16,767 nucleotides of DNA from Thalassiosira profunda (Eukaryota; Bacillariophyta; Thalassiosirophyceae; Thalassiosirales; Thalassiosiraceae). The position numbers and the translations under genes were made by a program. Position 1 is the first letter of the stretch. Every line of letters begins with the position of its first letter. Positions 1-9,500 of the stretch are shown here, in pieces. A model generated the notes under the pieces. The model did no database searches and was not told the DNA's origin. It saw only the letters and a list, made by a program, of their open reading frames with translations. The stretch spans positions 1 through 16,767 of the forward strand of contig JALLAP010000318.1 in NCBI GenBank assembly GCA_036939355.1, written 5' to 3'.

Positions 1-91
1 TCGCCATTTCCTCCTCGACGTTTTCCTCCCAGACGTTGCGGATCTCCAGCGTTTCTCTGTATGTATCGTTGCAGGAGGATGAGATTGCCAT
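1..91 (-). CDS. CAF1: CAF1/POP2-type deadenylase, N-terminal fragment
   Basis: Only the first 30 codons lie in the window; the gene leaves it at position 1. The reading frame starts at an ATG at 91-89 with G at -3 and G at +4, a good eukaryotic start context. After about 14 non-conserved residues comes LEIRNVWEENVEEEMA. This resembles the opening of CAF1/CNOT7/POP2 proteins, where an (I/L)xIRxVWxxNLxxEMxxIR stretch precedes the DEDD exonuclease domain. CAF1 is a 3'-5' poly(A) nuclease of the CCR4-NOT complex and acts in cytoplasmic mRNA turnover. The catalytic residues are outside the window, so activity cannot be judged. The gene is divergent from MAD1. The family call rests on about 16 residues plus the good start, so it is probable rather than certain. 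A different protein with an acidic N-terminal helix is the alternative. Confidence 0.72.
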   Translation of the reverse strand, partial: MAISSSCNDTYRETLEIRNVWEENVEEEMA

Positions 92-801
92 CACCGGAAA
101 TGTAAATGTGCACAGCACCAGAAAGTCAGATAGACATCGATATCAGATCAATCGGCCTCCCCCTGTGCAGCCACATCGCACTATTCAGATGGGCCTTGTG
201 CTAAGCACCTTGAACATCTGGGTAGATGGCAGGGGCCCCACCTACTTTGTCGAGCACCTTGATTCTCAGCCCCAACTTCTCCCCCGCGCAACCAGCAATC
301 AACCTAAATTCACATCTTATGCACCAGCGCATCAAATAAACAATAAACAATCATCGCAACTCACCCGTCCGGAGTCTGGAATTTGTAAGACGGGACGGCG
401 TTGCTGTCCCCACCCGCAGCAGAGCCGTGCGAAAGGGGTGAGCTCGCGCCAGAACGCGTGCGGCGGTGCTGGCTGCTCCCCGGGCTTTGGAACAGGCTCC
501 CCCCGCTCCCCGCGGTGCGGGGGCGAAATGGGGGACTTTCCATGGAAAGGACGCTGGCCATCCTGCAATTAATGAGCCCGCCCGGGGGCAGGGCGGCCAG
601 GTGCGGCTTGACCTGGTCAGGTGGCTGAGAAGTGCTAGTGTGAGGTAAGGCGTGACGGCGTGACTCTAACTGCGATCTACCTTGGGGAGCATCTCCGTGA
701 CATAAATCACACCCAAACCGACCGCGCGCACAAAGGAGCACATACATCAACATCAAACAAAGGAGCTGTTGTCAACGCCGCCCTCATTGCCCTGCGGAAA
801 G
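92..801. promoter_or_regulatory. Divergent intergenic region between CAF1 and MAD1
   Basis: This 710-bp stretch separates two divergent start codons and should hold both promoters and 5' leaders. The left part (about 92-360) is AT-richer. The part from about 365 to 620 is a GC-rich island with several inverted repeats. On the minus strand a GTGAGT at 364-359 and a pyrimidine-poor ...GCACAG ending near 171 could bound a 5'-leader intron of CAF1; this is weak. Open frames crossing the island on both strands start at non-ATG codons or show no recognisable domain. I treat them as chance frames in GC-rich DNA. No tRNA-like B box or other known RNA signature was recognised. Confidence 0.6.
500..616. 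repeat. Cluster of three short inverted repeats
   Basis: Three symmetric elements lie within 117 bp. The first has 7-bp arms CCCCCGC (500-506) and GCGGGGG (517-523) around a 10-nt loop. The second is a perfect 14-bp palindrome, CTTTCCATGGAAAG (536-549). The third has 6-bp arms CCAGGT (597-602) and ACCTGG (611-616) around an 8-nt loop. They could be protein-binding sites or a structured leader. Short arms in a GC-rich region can also arise by chance. Confidence 0.45.
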
Positions 802-2802
802 ATGGCGGAGCGCAAACGTCCTCGCCACGAGGATGATGGCACATCTTCCTCGGCCTCGCCAACCATCAAGCTCCTCGAGACGGAGCTCAAAACCCTCCGC
901 TCGGAGCTCTCCCACTCCCAATCCCTCCGGGCCCTCGAGCGCAAGAACGCCGCCCGGGCCGAAACCCGCCTCAAGCGGCAGCTCGCCGACGCGGCCGACG
1001 AGGCCGCCGAGGCCCGCGAGCTCGCGGTGAGTTTACGGGAGCAGGTGGAGGCGCATGGGCGCACGATGGAGGAGAGCCGGGGGGAGTGGATGGAACGGAT
1101 TAAGTGGTACGAGGAGCGGTGGGAGGAGGTGGAGGAGGAACGGGAGGGCGGCGGGGGGTACGGGAGCGAGGAGGCGGGGGCGAGCCGGGCCGACGTGCTG
1201 CAGAAGCGGCTCGACGCCGCGCTGGAGCAAGTGAAGGGGCTGGAAGCGAGTCTGAAACAGGCAGAGAAGGGACGTGTGGCGGCCGAGGAGCGGTCCGCCG
1301 AAGCCCAGCGCCAGGCGGCGGAATCGAGGCAGGGCAGCAGTGCGGGGGACGAAAACGCGCCCGAAATACCGAGGGAGTTGCGAATCAAGGTCGCCGAGAC
1401 GGAGCGGGCGAATCGCGAATTGCGGCGCGAGAACGAGGCCATGAAGACCCGCGCGAAGGACATGCTCCAGCACAAGGAGCGGGCGGCCTCCTCGAAAAGG
1501 AGGGTGCAGCAGCTGGAGAAGGAGGTGCAAAATTTGACGCATCAGCTGGAGGAGGGGCGGGAGGCCCAACGGCAGTGGAGGGCGTTTCGCGCCGAGCTCG
1601 TGGAGGAGGGATTGGCGGGGGAGAACGACGAACGAACATCTACGGAGGGGAGCGCGGTCCCTCCCGAGATTGCGACGGTCGTCCGCAAGTTCAAGGGGTT
1701 CAAGCAAAAGGCAAAGCGGCAGGAGGACGAAATCGCACGCATCACTCAGCTGTCGGAGGCGCATCTGCGACGGTGCAAGGTCCTCGAGGCGCAGTCGGCC
1801 GAGAAGTCCCTGTCCCTCTCGACGCTGGAAAAGACGGTGCAAGAGCGGGAGGCGACGATTGGTCGGCTGGAGCTCGAGAATCGCAAGGTCGCGGCGCAGC
1901 AGGCCATCTGGAAGCGGGAATTGGAGGGGATGCGCGCCCTCCTCGACACGTACGAGGAGCAGGAGACGGTGCAGTCCAAGTCGCCCACGTCCAAACGATC
2001 GAATCCGGACGGGCTGCGGCTCAGCCTTGACGCGGCGCGCGAGGAGTTGGCACTGCTGTCCGACACCAACCAAAAGTTGGAGGCGACTATCGAGGGGCTG
2101 AAGGCGGAGCGGCAATCGTCCCAGGGCGAACACGACCGCGTCCTCGAGAAATTTGGTAAGCTCCGCGCCGCGCTGATGGACGAGCGGGCCAAGGCCGAGG
2201 CGGCCGAGATGCGCGCCTCAGAGGCCGAGACGCGGGCGGGGAAGGGATCGTACAGCGACGAGACCACGCGGGTGGTGCACCTAAAAGCCAACCCGCTGAG
2301 CGAGGCGGTGCGGGCGAAGTACGAGGGGGAAATCGACGCGCTGAAGCAGCGGCTGGAAGAGGCAGAGGCGAACCCGTCCACCCCCGCCCCCGCCAAGGGC
2401 GAGCGGGGAAGCTTCGGTTCGGCCGGGAGCCGCGATTCCTCCTCCGCTGCCGCCGTCGACGTCCAGAAGCTCCACAGTCGCCTCAAGGAGCAATTCCGCA
2501 ACCAGATCGCCCTCTTCCGGCAGGGGGTCTACCTCATCACCGGTTTCAAGGTCGACATGGCGCAAGGGGAGAACGATGGCCAGGTCTTCACGGTGCGCTC
2601 GGTGTACGGGGAGCGGGAGGAGGATTGCCTCGTCTACAAGTGGAACCCGAAGCGGAAGAACAAGCTGGACATGATGAGCACGGATATGGGAAGGCTGCTA
2701 ATGAACGGGCCGAGCGGGATCTACGTGACGCAGCATGGGAGTTGGCCGGGTTTCATGGCCAGCGTCACTCTGCAGCTGTTCGATCAGCAGACAGTAATGT
2801 AA
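802..2802 (+). CDS. MAD1: Spindle assembly checkpoint protein MAD1
   Basis: MAD1 anchors MAD2 at unattached kinetochores and nuclear pores and catalyses its conversion to the checkpoint-active form. The reading frame encodes 666 residues in one exon. Residues 4-10 (RKRPRHE) are basic and could be a nuclear signal. About 25-480 is almost continuous coiled coil rich in E, K, R, Q and A. Around 489-501, TRVVHLKANPLSE fits the MAD2-interaction motif (basic, hydrophobic-rich, then NP). From about 557 the C-terminal domain begins with the RLK motif (560-562) known for BUB1 binding, followed by KWNP and the ending LQLFDQQTVM, close to animal MAD1 endings. The start is the ATG at 802 (A at -3, G at +4). 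An upstream in-frame TTG at 769 is unlikely in a nuclear gene. The length is close to human MAD1 (about 718). All key binding motifs are present, so it is probably functional. Confidence 0.93.
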   Translation: MAERKRPRHEDDGTSSSASPTIKLLETELKTLRSELSHSQSLRALERKNAARAETRLKRQLADAADEAAEARELAVSLREQVEAHGRTMEESRGEWMERIKWYEERWEEVEEEREGGGGYGSEEAGASRADVLQKRLDAALEQVKGLEASLKQAEKGRVAAEERSAEAQRQAAESRQGSSAGDENAPEIPRELRIKVAETERANRELRRENEAMKTRAKDMLQHKERAASSKRRVQQLEKEVQNLTHQLEEGREAQRQWRAFRAELVEEGLAGENDERTSTEGSAVPPEIATVVRKFKGFKQKAKRQEDEIARITQLSEAHLRRCKVLEAQSAEKSLSLSTLEKTVQEREATIGRLELENRKVAAQQAIWKRELEGMRALLDTYEEQETVQSKSPTSKRSNPDGLRLSLDAAREELALLSDTNQKLEATIEGLKAERQSSQGEHDRVLEKFGKLRAALMDERAKAEAAEMRASEAETRAGKGSYSDETTRVVHLKANPLSEAVRAKYEGEIDALKQRLEEAEANPSTPAPAKGERGSFGSAGSRDSSSAAAVDVQKLHSRLKEQFRNQIALFRQGVYLITGFKVDMAQGENDGQVFTVRSVYGEREEDCLVYKWNPKRKNKLDMMSTDMGRLLMNGPSGIYVTQHGSWPGFMASVTLQLFDQQTVM

Positions 2803-2903
2803 GAGATATCTAGCTACTATATTTCTGGGTGAGAGGCAACCGTCTCCGCTCCACAGACAAGACAAACCTCTCTTTGCCACTTGTGCACACACTAGCTGCG
2901 TGC

Positions 2904-4008
2904 TTAGAGGTCTCCTGCCTGCAACGCCATGTCTCCCGTCCACGACGAGCCTCCCTCGAGCGTCACCGGATCAAACTTCACGCTCTCAACGCACACGAAG
3001 TTGTTGAATCCCATCCCTTCGTCGCCGTAAGGATTCCAAAGAACGGTATCCTCGTATCCGGCAGTGTTGGCGACGGTCAAGGCCTTCCCAGTGCCAGAGT
3101 CCTTCAACACGGGGTCGTTCACGCCCATGTACACGCGGTCATATTCCTCCGAAATGGTGATTTCCTCCCTCTCCTCCGTCTGCATTTCGCCCTCTCCGAC
3201 CATCTTATTCAAGAACTCCTTTCCTTTGAACGATCCGGCAATCGCCAGGTTGTCAAGCGCCGACACGGTGAAGTACGAGTGCAGCGCTGCCTGGAAGTCG
3301 AACGCTTCCTCGCCCTTATTCTCAACGAACATCTTCGTCGCCAGCTTGTCGTCCTCGAGGCTCACCGAGAACGTGCAGAGAAACTCTTTGTCCCACATCT
3401 CTTTTGTGTAATCGCTGGGCGCCATCTCAAGCTCGACCGTCGTGTCCGTCATGGACTTGACAGTCCAGTTGACGTTCCTCGCGAATCCGTGCTGCTGAAT
3501 CTCTCCAGGGCCGAACTGGGGCCAGCAGTGACTGAGTCCTCCGGAGATGGGCTTGGAGCCGTCCATCTTGGCGTCCGGGCGGACGGCAATGTACTCCTGG
3601 CCACCGGCGACGTAGGAAGTCACAACTCCACCAAAGAGGTAGATGTCGGACGTGTCGCCGTTGGCGTTGGCCAGTCTGACGTACTCCAGCCCCTCGTCGT
3701 TGGTCATGAGACCTGTGGAGTTCAATCATCAGGTTGTTGCATATTTGGTCAAGAATCAACATACACCATTAGTCGTCTCCGACAAAGCAGTTCTACTCAC
3801 CGGCGGCAACCTCGGCGTCCGCCACAGCGGCACCTCCGCCGTAGCCGCGGCCCTCAGCCCACTTGCTGCGCGAGGCGATCTTGTCGCGGTTGCGGCTTGC
3901 GTGCAGGGCGGTCGAGGAGCGAGAGAGGGTGGCGCCCGGGGCGGTGGCCGAGAAGGCGTCCGCCGACGGGGCAAGCGCCGCGGCGAGGAGGGCGAGGGAG
4001 AGCTTCAT
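2904..4008 (-). CDS. Plastid-targeted hexose-6-phosphate mutarotase (aldose 1-epimerase family)
   Basis: This enzyme interconverts the alpha and beta anomers of glucose 6-phosphate or a related hexose phosphate. Two exons (4008-3801 and 3712-2904) give 338 residues. Residues 1-18 are a hydrophobic signal peptide ending in DA. Phe19 then opens a Ser/Ala/Arg-rich transit peptide (FSATAP...), the bipartite presequence of complex red plastids. The mutarotase fold covers about 75-335. Seen motifs include GGVVTSY, QQHGFARN (His144), AALHSYF (His214), EEYDRVY (Asp261) and CVESVKF (Glu312). In the YeaD/YMR099c group His and Glu in these motifs act as acid and base, and nearby Arg binds phosphate. The HGFAR motif favours the hexose-6-phosphate group over free-sugar galactose mutarotases; exact substrate is inferred. 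It ends 101 bp from the convergent MAD1 stop and lies downstream of the glycosyltransferase on the same strand. Confidence 0.9.
3713..3800 (-). other. Intron of the hexose-6-phosphate mutarotase gene (88 bp)
   Basis: On the minus strand the donor is GCCG|GTGAGT and the acceptor is CTCCACAG|GT. Splicing is phase 1 and rebuilds a Gly codon (G+GT), joining the presequence (...EVAAG) to the enzyme (LMTNDEG...). Without it the signal peptide and the catalytic domain lie in different frames. Confidence 0.9.
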
Positions 4009-4376
4009 GGTGCGGAGGAGGGAACACTGAGTGAATTTGTGCGATGAGCGCGAGGAGGATTTGCATGCATTTGCAAAGATTCGACTGCCGCGGCTGACGT
4101 TGGCGAGGGAGAGAGGGAGGGAAGGAAGAAGACAACTCTAGGTAGGAGCTGTCGTGGTAGGAGGCAGGCAAGCGGAGGGCCAAGCTGGTTCAGGCAACAC
4201 ACCACGGAGGGCTATGGTGTGTTTGAACAGTTTCGGAATGGGTACGACTTCAGTGTGCATTAGATGTGCACTGGGTGGCAGATGGGTTGAGAATGGCGAG
4301 ACCGTCTGCACTCTACGTGTTGTACGTACCACAGTTAATACTAAGCAGCCAGTCATAATTCGCCGAAGTCTCTCTC
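4009..4376 (-). promoter_or_regulatory. Promoter and 5' leader of the mutarotase gene
   Basis: This 368-bp region lies between the glycosyltransferase stop and the mutarotase start, both on the minus strand. It should contain the transferase 3' end and the mutarotase promoter. On the minus strand a pyrimidine-rich tract (complement of the GGGAGAGAGGGAGGG stretch near 4107-4130) lies about 100-125 bp upstream of the ATG. A doubled ATTTGCA element lies closer in. No TATA box at a convincing place and no extra gene were seen; open frames here lack domains. Confidence 0.5.
4059..4075. repeat. Direct repeat ATTTGCA x2 with 10-bp period
   Basis: ATTTGCA occurs at 4059-4065 and 4069-4075, about one helical turn apart and 51-67 bp upstream of the mutarotase ATG. 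The unit includes a TGCATGCA palindrome and resembles an ATTTGCAT octamer. A related perfect palindrome ATTTGCAAAT occurs at 6403-6412 in another divergent promoter, and TTTGCAAAT at 13182-13190. A transcription-factor site is possible; this is inference. Confidence 0.4.
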
Positions 4377-6072
4377 TCAAACGTTTTTCACCTGCAGAAT
4401 CTTCCTCCCCGGCTTCCTTGCGGAGCTCCTGGACGCATGCGCAGACCTGTGCATTCCCCTCGCCGCCTTTCGGTCCGTTCGAACGAACGAGCCATACCAC
4501 ACCGCCAGGCCAAGAACCCAGCAGAGAAACACCATCGAATACGGGACATCTGAGGATGCCTCGGTGCGATCAATGGGCGCTTTTTGTTCCGAATTGCTCA
4601 TCTCGTTCCAAGCTGCGTTGCCCATTGCAAAGGGGTGGTCGTACTGTCCCCCGGTTGCGTCCGGCAACGTTCGCAAGGGGAATTCCGGCTCCGAATCCAA
4701 ATCATCCGCTTTGCCCGATCCGTCGAATAAATTGGCCCTCGGCGAGATGGATGCGTCGTACAGAACCCAAGTCGGGTTGGCGCACCCTTTGCCCTCGTTG
4801 CCATGCCCTGTTGGGGAGGCCCTGCTAGGCAGAGCGATGCCGGAGAACTCCTGCAGCTGCTCCAGCGTGCGTCTTCTGCCAAGCCCATACACGCCAAGGT
4901 TCGCTCGAGCCGTTGCTATGTGCCCCCCAACTCCCGATCCACTCCCAAGAGAAGCAGCTTCGGCACTGGTGATCCCGTGATGCACGTCCAAAAGCACCTT
5001 CATCCGAATGTGCGCGTCCCTCCGTTCGTTGTCGTTTTTGGGCCACTTCCTTTCTCCTTGTTCGCCGTGCCCTTCGGCGTGATGCAAGGGGTGAAGGATG
5101 GCAGGATCTTTGAAGACGATGTTCTGGGATGGGGTGTAAAAGTCATAGCCACGCGTCCACGCCCTTGCGTATCGCGGAAATTTCTCCGTTTCAAGCAACT
5201 GCTGCGCGAAAGGATCGTGCGGAACGTTCGTTTCGTAGTGGCACTTTCCAAAGGCAAACGATGTGGAATGCGCCGTCGACAACAGGGGCTTTGCAAGGCC
5301 AATCGCCTTCCCGTCCGCTATATTTTCGTACAGAGGCACGCCCTCAGACCCAATCTTGATATCGCACTGCCTCGGCACCTCTCCTTGCTTCTCTTTCTCC
5401 TTCGAGGGCACGTTGCTGAGGATTGCATATTCGTTCCCGGTCTTCATCCATTCCTTCACGGCGAGAGTATCCCACCCCTTAGCGAAGTCCATGTGCGCAT
5501 CAATCTGAAGACAGAATTCTGTAGGATTGCACGATGATATTTGGAAGTCAAGGATGTGAGCAACGGCAAGGTGCACCCATCCACGCACCTTCATTCCCCA
5601 AGACTTTCCTCGCAAAGGACCGTGCGTACACCGGCCCTTTCGCCGCAAGGTGGTGAAACCGCACCGAGCGTATCTGATCCTTCGCGCGAGGACACCCCGC
5701 CATCACCCTATCCCAATCCGCCTGCTTCTCCCCTTTGTGCGCAATCCCCGCCTCGTGCTCCTGCATCGCGAATCCCTCCAGCTTGCAATACTCCTCGAGG
5801 CACGTGGGGTCCTCCTTGGGATGCTCTGCATCCGTCTGCTCGATCAGGCCGACGGCGATGCGGTCGGGGTGCGACGCGGACCGGAAGAGGCGCTGGAGGG
5901 TTTGGGCGCATCGCTTGCCGTCGCGGAATTGGGGCAGCGACACGAAGATGGTGGCCTTGTTTGGCCCCGCGGTTGTGGTTGGCGGCACCATTCCGTCGGC
6001 CCGCGGCGGCGGGACGACGTCCTGGAAGGACGAGCCGTCGAAGACGCGCCCATACTTCGCGGGGGAGCTCAT
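4377..6072 (-). CDS. GlcNAc-transferase (PF11397/GT60, Skp1-GnT-like) with C-terminal membrane segment
   Basis: Two exons (6072-5589 and 5518-4377) encode 541 residues. The domain begins at about 41 with TIFVSLPQFRDGKRC and RIAVGLIEQ. Across the splice junction it gives EEFCLQIDAHMDF (161-173), the family's QxD(S/A)H motif, taken as the DxD-like metal and sugar-nucleotide site. Later YGLGRRRTLEQLQEFSGI is also typical. Relatives include Dictyostelium Skp1 hydroxyproline GlcNAc-transferase, a cytosolic enzyme, and many uncharacterised algal proteins. Unusually, residues 488-507 (SMVFLCWVLGLAVWYGSFV) form a membrane span followed by a 34-residue basic tail, with no N-terminal signal. This suggests tail anchoring with the catalytic part in the cytosol. 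The ATG has an ACCACC context. A possible donor CAG|GTGAAA just before the stop means the last few residues are less certain. The acceptor protein is unknown. Confidence 0.87.
5519..5588 (-). other. Intron of the GT60-like glycosyltransferase gene (70 bp)
   Basis: Minus-strand donor GAAG|GTGCGT and acceptor CCTACAG|AATTC. The phase-1 join makes a Glu codon and produces the unbroken family motif ...GNEEFCLQIDAH. This is strong evidence for the exact borders. Confidence 0.9.
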
Positions 6073-6569
6073 GGTGGTGCCGTTAGCCCTTCTTGCCGGC
6101 TCTTCTGGTTGCTTTTGCTTTGCTTTGTGAGATCTTTACTCTTTTAGATACACCCCCACCCAGGGAAAAAATGCAATAACAACCCAGATGAAGTAATGCG
6201 AGCTAATCCCCAAACACTATTAGGATTGTCAGAGGTGAGTAAGTATTTACCCGAGGTATCTGGTAAGTTTGCATGAATTGGATAAATTAATGTTGCCCTC
6301 GAGGCCGGAGGCGACGGCGAGGGTCAAAAGCAAAAGGCCACAGCACACAAGCAAGGGTGTTGGCCGCGCAAAGGCACCTCTGGGCTCGCCGCGGCCCGCA
6401 TTATTTGCAAATCCGTCGGCGCTGATGATCGTGCTGCCATAGGAGGCAACAGTGGGCCATCGGCTCCTCCCGTCTCTCGCTGCGCCCTCTAATTCACATC
6501 CGGGATTGCTCGCACGTCGCACGGTGGCACACGCAACGACTCAGCGAGCATCACCCACTCCCTTCCAAC
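6073..6569. promoter_or_regulatory. Divergent promoter region of the glycosyltransferase and the RING ligase
   Basis: This 497-bp region lies between two divergent ATGs. It contains a perfect ATTTGCAAAT palindrome (6403-6412). A strong plus-strand donor sequence AGAG|GTGAGTAAG at 6235, with possible acceptors such as CTCAG at about 6543, raises the possibility of a 5'-leader intron in the ligase gene. A minus-strand open frame (6247-6522) encodes a hydrophobic stretch (LLVCCGLLLLTLAVA), but it has no ATG before an upstream stop and no recognisable domain, so I do not call it a gene. Confidence 0.5.
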
Positions 6570-9500
6570 ATGTTCGGCCCCGTTCCCCTCGCAGATCCCA
6601 TGCTCCCTGGTCCTGGGGGAGGCCTTCCCGGGGGGATGCCTGGCGAGGAACCGCCGGATTTCACGCGTATGAATCGGGCAGCAATGTGAGTGTCCTGGTG
6701 CTGCATTTCCCTCTGCACTGCTAAATTTGCAACAATTGTTTATCCCTGAACTTTTATGTGTTGATAACCGTGCAAATTTGACAACTCCCATGCATTCTCC
6801 GCCCAGTCTGGCGTGGCAAGAACGACAGCGGCGCCAGCGCACCCTGCGCATGCTCATGATGTTTTTGATGGTCCTCCTCCTCATGGATGGCGATGAACAA
6901 CAAAACAGACGCAACCACCGGGCGCGGCAGCACATCCGGCGGCACGACAAAAATCGACAGCACTGGTCGAAGCTGGGATATTTGGACGACGAGGGCAACT
7001 TGATCAGTCCCCTGCACCCTGAGGTGTACCAATCCCGCGTCGACGAGGACGGCGCCGTCCTGCGGGCGGTGACGGAGAATCCCGATTCGAGGTACCACGA
7101 ACTTGTGAAGAAGAACGACGGGCGAGACGTCGAGGCAGAACTCAGGAAACTGATAGAGGAAAAGCTGAAGGCGGAGGCGGAGAAGGGAATGGTGGCGGCA
7201 GGAGAGAAGGACGATTCGGAAGACAAGGAGGGACCGAAAAAGGGCAAGGACAGTGGAAAGGAGGAAGACGATGCGAAGATCCAAGTGAAGGTGGACATTT
7301 CGCCACGGAAATCTCCGTCGACGGCCACTCCTGTGGATGAAAAGGCAAAGGAGGTGGATGATGTGACGCTACATCACTATCCAAGGAATGCCACGGGGTA
7401 CTATCGTGGTTTGTGGGTACGGCATCCGAAGAACAAAACGACGACGGGCGAGTCGGAGGAGAAGGACAGCAAAAGCAAAACAAAAAGCAAGGAGGACAAA
7501 GAAGCGAAGGATCGCAACGTCACTGTCGACGAAATCAACACTTGGTTGCAAACCCAGCTGCACCAGCGAAAGAAGGATGTGGGGTTGCTGCTGCTCCCTC
7601 CCAACACGTATCTGGAACCGGGCCGAACGGTGGGGAACGCCACAACCGACTCTGACTCTGATACATCCAATTCGCACAGAGTGGGGCCGCAAAGAGTTGG
7701 GATGGGCCAACGGTCCTTCGGCGCTTCCGCCGTGGACAGTGACAAAAAGACGCCGTACCTCAGCATCTCCAAGGATGCCGGCCGGGCTGCCTTCCAGCTC
7801 TACTCCCGCCCCATCCCGGCCATGAACGAAATCAGCACCGTCGCCGGCCTCGTCAAGCTCTACGACGGAATGACGACGAGCTTCGTATCGCGCCGCACGG
7901 ACGTTTTGCTGCGAGTACGCGGCGTGATAATACACGGCATTGGGAAGATGAGCCTGGTGACTACTCCAATGCAGGATGGAATGGGACGACGACGGAGCGT
8001 CTTGGGCGCGCGGCGGATCGAAAAAGGCGAAAAACACAGTGAGAGCGAGGATGCAGGAGAAGTAGATGTGAGCGAGGATGAGCAAGAGGAGTCTACAGAC
8101 CGGCGGAGACGGCTGCAAGATGCATTGCAAAAGGTCGTATCTGGTTCAGAGGCGCAGCCTGGGGATTCTCACGATCAGCCAGGGGGCCTCCTGGGGGGTG
8201 TCAATGAATTGGTGGCTCAAATACGGCACGAGGTGATGGACATGTATTCGTCGCATTACCAAGGCAATGATGATCGCCTCTCGAAGAATCTTGCGCAATC
8301 AAGAGAATCGATGGAGAATGCAGGGTGGACTCTCATCCAATCACTGGATGAGGGCTTGGTCCACGACGATGTGGCAAATCGCGCAGCAAGACACAGAAGT
8401 CTGGCCGAAGAAGGAATCAACACGGAGGACGACTTGGTGGCGGAATCGTCGAACGAAGGGAATGCGACGATGGTGGTCAACGGATCACTTCCTGAACGCT
8501 TCGAAAAGATCGAATCCGTCTTGGCGGCGACGCAAAAACGATCGGTGCCCGAGCAATATGCATTTCCGTTTCCGTACGCGATGGACGATGCGGATGGATC
8601 CATCAAGAAGGCATCGCCCCAGATGACGAGGCGGCTGCCCAGCCGCGAGCAGGCCTTGGAAATCAACTCGATGAACTGCGAGTTCGAGATGAACTTTGAC
8701 GTCCAAACCACGAAGTGGACGTATGGCGAGTGGCGATCGTCCATGGAACATCGGCTGAGAATGGACGGCGTGTTCAATCCATATATGAACATTGCACACT
8801 CCGGAAGCGAAAAGATCAAGCTGAAACGGCCGCAGTATCTGCTGGTGATGAAGTCGCAGCTCGACTTTCTCGAGGAGCAAACGCCGAAGGAGGCGTTGGT
8901 AATGCAAATTCTGGGAGACATCGATTCGGAGAACTGCGATTTCCATTCCTTCGTGAACGTGACGGCCATGCGAACGAACTGGGAGCACACGACGGGCAAA
9001 GCAATCAACTATTCCTTCTACATGATGCTCACGTGCCTGACGCAGATCGTCATCCTCCTTCGTCAGTTGCTGCACACGCAAGCACAGAGCGTTGCGTCCA
9101 ACGTATCGCTGATGTGCGTCGGCTGGCAGACGGTCCTGGACGCCATACTGTGCATCAGCCACATCTTCCTCTGCCTGGTCATGCAGCCGCTCTTCACGGC
9201 CTTCGCGAGCGTGGCCTTCTTCAAGCTGCTGATCTTCTGTGTCATCGAGATGAAGTACATGGCAATCATCATCCAGGCGCGGAACAACGCCAACAACACT
9301 GGTCTGACGCAGGAAGATTTGAGGAGGCAGGTCACTCTGCTGGTAAGCGCACACGATGGAGAAGATTTGCTACGAACTACGTCATCCCTCTCACCTTCTC
9401 GATTCAGCACTTAAAGTTCTACGGCGCTCTGATGTTCACCATCCTGGCCTTTTGGTACATTGGGCAATCGAATCGAACGCTCTACGTCCTGTTGCTGTAC

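Noticed and set aside
530..545. GGGGACTTTCC, identical to an animal NF-kappaB site
   Set aside because: Rel-family factors are not expected in this lineage, and the match overlaps a palindrome that explains part of it.
361..756. Overlapping open frames on both strands in the GC-rich island before MAD1
   Set aside because: They are Pro/Gly/Arg-rich without domains and overlap each other on both strands, as expected by chance in GC-rich DNA.
1033..2133. Long minus-strand frame opposite MAD1
   Set aside because: It is Leu/Arg/Pro-rich low-complexity sequence antisense to a well-supported coiled-coil gene: a codon-bias shadow.
6247..6522. Minus-strand 91-codon frame with a hydrophobic stretch, as a small membrane protein or a signal-anchor exon of the glycosyltransferase
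   Set aside because: The frame has no ATG between its upstream stop (near 6543) and its end. The only splice route to the transferase uses a purine-rich acceptor. No homologous domain is recognised.
8068..8098. GTGAGC...CTACAG inside the RING ligase exon 2 as an intron
   Set aside because: It is 31 bp, too short for splicing, and removing it breaks the frame.
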